From Impatiens glandulifera (Eukaryota; Streptophyta; Magnoliopsida; Ericales; Balsaminaceae): a stretch of DNA of 64,000 bases. Every line of letters begins with the position of its first letter. Position 1 is the stretch's first letter. The notes under the pieces are model-generated. The model was not told where the DNA came from, did no database searches, and saw only the letters and a list, made by a program, of their open reading frames with translations. Both the position numbers and the translations under genes were made by a program. Where the stretch lies: assembly GCF_907164915.1 (NCBI RefSeq), contig NC_061862.1, positions 120,183,877 through 120,247,876 of the forward strand, in the 5' to 3' direction. This document shows, one piece after another, positions 59,280 to 64,000 of this stretch.

Positions 59280-59735
59280 TTTTTTTGGATGAGTCAAAAC
59301 CGAAGGTGTATAGGATAAACCTTCGCAATTAACAATTTCAGGAAAAGGTAAAAACGAAAGTTCTTCAAATAAACTTCGCAATTAATTATTCTCCAACTTA
59401 GAATATTTTTTCAATTTTTTAGGATGAGTCAATTCCGACGGTTTAATGGAAACCCTTCGTATTTAAACATTTGAGGAAAGGTAAAACCGAAAGTTTTTGG
59501 AATAACCTTCGCAATTAACCAACTCCCAACACTTAGAATTTTTTTCATTTTTTGGGAATGTCAAAACCGAGAGTTATTTGCATAACTTTCGGTACTAATA
59601 ATCAAAACCAAGAGTTTTACACACCTCTCGGATTCTATTTTCAATAACGAAAGATTTGTTCTCTCGGGATCAATTAGAAGAGTTTTATAAAACCTTCGGT
59701 AATATCTGTCGATAAAAGTCATATTTTTACCAGTG
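59280..59735. repeat. outermost subterminal repeats and CACTA terminus
   Basis: Decayed palindrome units (ACCGAAGGTGTATAGGATAA; AACCGAGAGTTATTTGCA) followed by TTACCGAAGG-type sequence in inverse and the terminal CACTGGTAAAAA (minus strand, 59735). Both CGAAGG and CGAGAG cores occur. Confidence 0.7.
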
Positions 59736-59739
59736 TAAT

Positions 59740-60189
59740 TCCAATATTTCAATGTATTTGATAGGTATATGTACGGCTTGATCATGTTGGTATTGGGCAT
59801 ATTTAATTTTTATTTTTGTAAATAATATAGAATAAGTCATATTTTAATATTAAAATAAAAGAAAAAAATTGTTTAGTTGGTTATAAGTTAGATTGGAGGT
59901 CAAACTTTGATGACAAATGACATCATATTTAGAAATCGTTTTCTTTACATAACCTTCTTCAGTTCTTGTAAGAGTTGTCCTTAATTGCATTACCATATAC
60001 ATATCTCATATAAAATTAAAAAGATGAAATTAACTAAGGAATTGTACTATTGAGTTTGGAAATAATAATACATATATCATTAACGTAAAGGAGTTTGGGA
60101 AGGGGTAAATAAACTTTTTAGAAATAAACTCTTACTTTGAGCCTCTTTTATTTTGTTATCCAAAGATTCCTTTCGTGAAACAAAACATA
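59740..60189. other. spacer
   Basis: AT-rich; no gene recognised. Confidence 0.5.
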
Positions 60190-62165
60190 TTAGACAAAAC
60201 CTAATTTGGCATTTGTACATTCAAAGCCAATTCCAAATGTCCAACAAATGTCAAGTCCATTGCAACAATGAAACTCCCTGCCAGCCAAAATGCAGGTTAG
60301 AGGATGTTCTTTATGAAGCTGAGAATCATAGAGTTCGCCAAACTTGATAGGCTTTGAAAATAGACCTAACATCTTTCGCACACAATTAGCATCAGCACAT
60401 TGGTCACATTCAAAACAGTGATACATCAATCTTTTTTGATCTATTTTCTTCTCACAAAATTTACAATGATATTCTGATGCACCTTGCTTATCATTACTAA
60501 TGAAAAGATCTGGATCTGTTAATTTGAATCCATGTTCATCGTACCAATGAACAATTTTTTGTGGCAATAGCAAACATTTGGGATGAATGCTAAAATGACA
60601 TCTATCACAACCAAATGTGAAGGAGGTACAAAAGTTTGAGATAGTAAGTCTCATGTCGCTCTGTAGCGTGCAATTATCTACCTCATTAAAGAAATGGCTT
60701 TTACAACATGAGAAGCAACCTCCGATGGTTCTCCCATACTTCAGACGAAAAGGGTGTTTGTGAATCCCGTAATTGACTCGACTAGGAAGTGCAGCGCATC
60801 TACCGTCCAAGTAGTAGCTTTCGCATTCATTGCATTTGTAGGCAAACCCATTCCCGACCCGCCTACAACCTCTGCATGTAAAGAAGCCAAAGCATTCATC
60901 CAGCTTTTCCAGCTTTTCATGTAGATTAGTGTGTGTTCTGTGTCTGTGTCTGTGTATTTTTCTGGGTCTGTATATGTGTGATCCGGATCCGGGTGCTTTA
61001 ACTCACGCGGCAATTTAGCACACCATTTGTGTAAAAAGAAATCGCACTGGTTGCAACAATAAAATGGTGCATCATTCATTAATAGAGGAAGCATGCACCT
61101 ATTGCAGACTTTATAGTCACCTCTACTTGTACTAAAGTCTGTAATCATGCTTAAATCATGTACTAAAGACTTTAAGTGGATGATCATGGCTGCCGTGATT
61201 TAGGATATTATCTTCCTCTTCCTCGTCCTTCCATTGACATATATTTTTAATAAATTGGGTTAGCGTGTTCCGTACTACCTCACTAGAATGCAACGGAAAT
61301 TGGATCAATTTGTCATTTATTTGAACTTCTTTTTCTTCTTCAATTATTGGATCCCTACATAAGAAGAAGATTATAAAACACGTGAATTTAATCAATTAAA
61401 TGTAAAAACTAAGCACATAATTGTAAGAAAATAGTTAAATAAGATATGTACCATTTCTTAGTTGAGCATTTGATGTGAACATAGTATTTACATCTCTTAC
61501 AAACATAGTAACCCAATCGGCTGTTTATCTCTTCCTCACAAACGCCACATAGACACTCGGGGATAAATCCTAATCCTCCTCCCTGTAGATGACATAACTG
61601 AAGCGGATGCATATCATGACTGCCATGTGTAATATTTAGAGGCAGTAAGTAAGTAGCATTGCTCGTGGATCCAGAAGGAGCAGGTTCTCCACTGATAGGA
61701 CATACCTACACAAAAATGATGCCGGGAATAACTGAGCGGTCAATTCGTGGTCGTGCAGAGTGCGAGGACAAACAAGAAAGGACATGGATGCGCATCTTAG
61801 ATCCACATTAAACTTGCAAATCGCACAACGATAGTAGAATGACATCATCGGACAGTAATATTTGCAAGCATTACATAAATCTCCTCCTTTGTTGAGGATT
61901 AAAGGATGTTGTGGGTGTTGTGGATGGTCCTTCATCTCTTTCGGTAAAGATGCACAAACTTCGTGAAGATTAAAATCTTTGCATTTTTCCATACAACTGA
62001 ACCCATTTCTACCAATTTCAATGTCACAAACATTGCAATACAATACATCATCTTTAGATCCATTTCTAACATCTTCTTTGAAAATCAACGGATGCTTATG
62101 TAAAAAATGTTTAATACCTTTCTCTCTTGCTTCTTCTATTAGTGGTAAATGAGGCTCAAGAAAGA
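60190..62165 (-). pseudogene. DC1 (Cys/His-rich C1) domain protein, frameshifted
   Basis: Minus strand. The first exon (about 62165-61452) contains HPLIFKEDVRN, CNVCDIEIGRNGFSC and CNACKYYC...CAICKFNVDLRC, then a frame change near 61705, then CGVCEEEI...CKRCKYYVHIKC and KKW with donor at 61451. The second exon (61354-60190, acceptor TATGTAG) has DPIIEEEKEVQ, CNRCMLPL...CCNQCDFFLHKWC, CRGCRRV...CNECESYYLDGRC, a further DC1 (GCDRCHFSIHPKC) and CKFCEKKI...CFECDQCADANC before the stop. It has about five zinc-binding DC1 repeats. Frameshifts: near 61705, a 31-bp partial duplication at 61140-61175, and an ACAGAC microsatellite near 60940. No ATG or first DC1 start is found at the 5' end, where a (TA)n tract and the gag/coat element begin. 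DC1 proteins are thought to act in stress and hormone signalling (family knowledge). Confidence 0.85.
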
Positions 62166-62243
62166 TCCTGAACTTGGAGGATGATATCTATTCTTCTCTT
62201 TATTTTTATTATTTTTTTTCTCCTCCTACAAATATTATAAACT

Positions 62244-62250
<7 letters not shown>

Positions 62251-62301
<51 letters not shown>
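62251..62301. repeat. (TA)n microsatellite
   Basis: About 25 TA dinucleotides between the DC1 pseudogene and the gag/coat element. Confidence 0.95.
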
Positions 62302-62307
<6 letters not shown>

Positions 62308-62333
62308 GGGTAGTTCAACACATTTTACTAATC

Positions 62334-62468
62334 ATGAATCTAATGAACATCATCTCAATAAATAAAATAATAAAGAATATAAAGAAAGAGGAATATGATA
62401 TTCCTAAGGATTTAGACCTCCTAAATGAACCTGAACCGACAATGTCGGAAATGAACTTTTCTATTTAA
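62334..62468 (+). CDS. short ORF directly upstream of the gag/coat ORF
   Basis: 44-codon frame (MNLMNIISINKIIKN ... MSEMNFSI) ending TAA in TAAATG, so its stop is directly followed by the start of the next ORF. It may be the C-terminal remnant of an upstream ORF (start doubtful, in a (TA)n-adjacent region). Tight stop-start coupling is typical of caulimovirid genomes. No domain recognised. Confidence 0.35.
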   Translation: MNLMNIISINKIIKNIKKEEYDIPKDLDLLNEPEPTMSEMNFSI

Positions 62469-64000
62469 ATGATTAGTACACCCATAATAGATTTCAAAAC
62501 TGACTCTACAGTCAGAAAAATAATTTCAAATGAATTTAAAAATCCGGAATATACCCAATTCAGAAAATGGTTTTTTGAAAGTTTTTACACCTCAGAAATA
62601 AAACAATTCAAAAAAGAATTTTATGAGTTCTGTACTACGAAAAATGTTTTAATTCCTTTTACCTCTTGGTTCATAAGCACCTATGTTAAAAATTATATTT
62701 CGGTAATTGAAAGAACTTTCAAATTAGAATCAGGGAAAACCTATCTAGGGACATATCCGCCTCAACAACCTATCCATATTGAAAAGGGAGAAAAAATACT
62801 AAATTTCGCGCCATACAAAAATTTAATTGAAAATGATACGCTCCCAATAACATGCAAGCATATCAATAATATGTTTGAACAACAAAACTACACAAGTCTG
62901 TTCCTAAATATTCTAGGAGAATAGTTACAATCCATGAAAAATAAAATTGAAAAATTAATAAAATGTTTAAATGAAATCAAACCAGGAACGTCAAAAATAA
63001 TTCCGAAAGAAAAAGAAGCCTTACCAACTTTCCAACCACCTCCAATCATATCTGATTTCAAACTAAGGCCAATGCAAGAGTTTGAGAAAATTCTTGAAGA
63101 AAAATTTAGCAAGCTAAGCATTAAGACCTTAGACAAGGAAAATAGAGATCATATTAATAAAATAGATAAATGGGCTGATAAACCTATACAAAGTAAATTT
63201 TACTACAATAGACCAACACCAATGGATGTTTTACATGAAGAATACACAGATACAATTGATATTAGTTATTCAGGAAACAAAATCTATGAATGGAATATTG
63301 ATGGATATTCAAACAAACAAATTTATAATACAGTACATAGGATGTTAATGTACTCAACAGTTTGTAAAAATAGTAAAAATAGTGATAAAACAATAGCAAC
63401 AATGATTGTTGCTGGATTCACTGGACAATTAAATGGCTGGTGGGATAATTATTTTTCCCAAGAAAATAGAGATTCTATTCTTAACACTGTAAAACAAGAA
63501 ACAATAGCCTAACTGAACATGCAGTTTATACATTAGCAATTAACATCATTGAACACTTCATGGGAATGTTCAGTGATAATAGTGATACAATTAGAACATT
63601 ATTACAGAACCTAAGGTGTAAGACACTCTCAGATTTAGATGGTACAAAGATACCTTTCTAAGTAGAGTAATGGAACTATCAGAATGCAATAATGTACATT
63701 GGAAATCCAAATTTATAGATGGCCTCCCTAGCCTATTTGCTGAAAGGGTTAGAAGAAATCTCAAAAAGAGTCATTCAATGATACCATATGAAAATTATAC
63801 ATATGGTGTATTAATAGATACCTGTATACAGGAAGGACTAGCCTTATGTAATGAAATATGGTTAAACCAACAAATTAAAAGACAGAGTCAAAATGAAAGA
63901 CAACAATTAGGTCAATTTTGCCAACAATTTGGTATAAATAGTCCTACATCTAGAAAAGAGAAAAGGGTGAAATATAATAAATTTCACAAATATAGAAAAC
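62469..64000 (+). pseudogene. pararetrovirus-like gag/coat protein (caulimovirid-like or related retroelement), disrupted
   Basis: 62469-62924 and 62934-63512 are in the same frame, separated by one TAG (62922-62924). The second part has PMDVLHEEYTDT, IYEWNIDGYSNKQIYN and GFTGQLNGWWDNYF, a signature seen in plant endogenous pararetrovirus-like and related gag proteins (memory-based). After a stop at 63510 homologous sequence continues with a frame shift (from about 63512) and again near 63640, with KFIDGLPSLFAERVRRNL and LGQFCQQFGIN and a basic end leaving the window. A CCHC knuckle is expected just beyond 64000. The particle-forming role is inferred. Stops and shifts mark it as a decayed endogenous copy. 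A Ty3-type gag is the alternative reading. Confidence 0.6.

Larger units (their letters stand above)
49650..59735 (-). mobile_element. composite CACTA region (CACTA-C, possibly two nested elements)
   Basis: Left terminus CACTAGTAAAAAGAAGTC at 49650 and right terminus (minus strand) CACTGGTAAAAATATGAC at 59735. The first 12 bases differ at one position but the subterminal sequence differs, and the flanking trinucleotides (TGA, TAA) do not match. These may therefore be ends of two elements rather than one. Inside, on the minus strand: subterminal palindrome arrays (59735-56660), GC-rich leader exons (56.6-56.4 and 55.6-55.45 kb), an intron of low-complexity ATCAAACC-type repeats split by a solo LTR, and a TNPD-type transposase fragment (51341-50478). 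Confidence 0.6.

Noticed and set aside
16015..59735. Two same-family CACTA ends facing outward around 43.7 kb including the kinesin gene, suggesting a macrotransposon.
   Set aside because: The flanking trinucleotides differ (TGG versus TAA), one side is inserted in copia #3 while the other side is unrelated spacer, and each end has its own array and leader exon. Two separate insertions are simpler.
62922..62930. TAG between two same-frame ORFs as a programmed readthrough stop.
   Set aside because: The following bases (TTACAA) do not match the CAA-TTA type readthrough context, and other stops and shifts downstream show ordinary decay.

Overview
The window is nuclear DNA of a flowering plant, almost certainly a eudicot. 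It has spliced genes with GT-AG introns, Ty1-copia elements primed by initiator tRNA-Met, L1-type LINEs, CACTA, Mutator-like and foldback DNA transposons, and AT-rich spacers. The extra ORF carried by the copia elements at the left resembles predicted proteins I associate with Lamiales (Gesneriaceae). That affiliation is an inference from memory, not something the sequence proves.

Left third (1-18.5 kb): nested retroelements, nearly all reading on the minus strand. Copia #1 (1-8628, continuing off the left edge) is inserted in copia #2 (8629-12778). Copia #2 abuts a block of CACTA subterminal repeats (12779-13683). Copia #3 (13684-16014) cuts that block and is itself cut by a CACTA end (16015 onward). 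The copias share ~1.4-2 kb LTRs whose U3 is packed with GTCTAA/TTAGAC dyads, a conserved GTAGTGCGCC block near the TATA box, and, in #1 and #3, a third ORF downstream of pol with an RGG-rich tail. A 5'-truncated LINE (about 17.35-18.49 kb) follows.

Middle (18.5-36.1 kb): a small Cys-rich protein gene (about 20 kb), then one LINE on the minus strand (about 20.9-32.9 kb) split by two insertions with readable target-site duplications. One is a 4.88-kb giant foldback Mutator-type element (22590-27467; 9-bp TSD ATAAAATAG). The other is a 4.67-kb copia (27885-32551; TSD GAGAT). After that come a foldback with degenerate telomere-like repeats (about 33.46-34.17 kb) and a Pack-MULE-like element carrying a decayed GRF zinc-finger gene (34334-36062).

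Gene island (36.8-42.5 kb): one intact 14-exon gene on the minus strand encoding a NACK-type kinesin (kinesin-7, 945 aa), the cytokinesis motor that activates the phragmoplast MAP-kinase cascade.

Right part (43.3-64 kb): a foldback element with a CpG-rich core, remnants of another copia, long AT-rich stretches, and a composite CACTA region (49650-59735) holding a broken TNPD-type transposase, GC-rich leader exons, palindromic subterminal arrays and a 3.66-kb solo LTR (TSD ATAAT). Next come a multiply frameshifted DC1-domain pseudogene (60190-62165), a (TA)n tract, and at the right edge the 5' part of a pararetrovirus-like (caulimovirid-like) or related gag/coat element on the plus strand.

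The only clearly functional host gene is the kinesin; the Cys-rich ORF is a plausible second. Everything else is transposons, their decayed genes or spacer.
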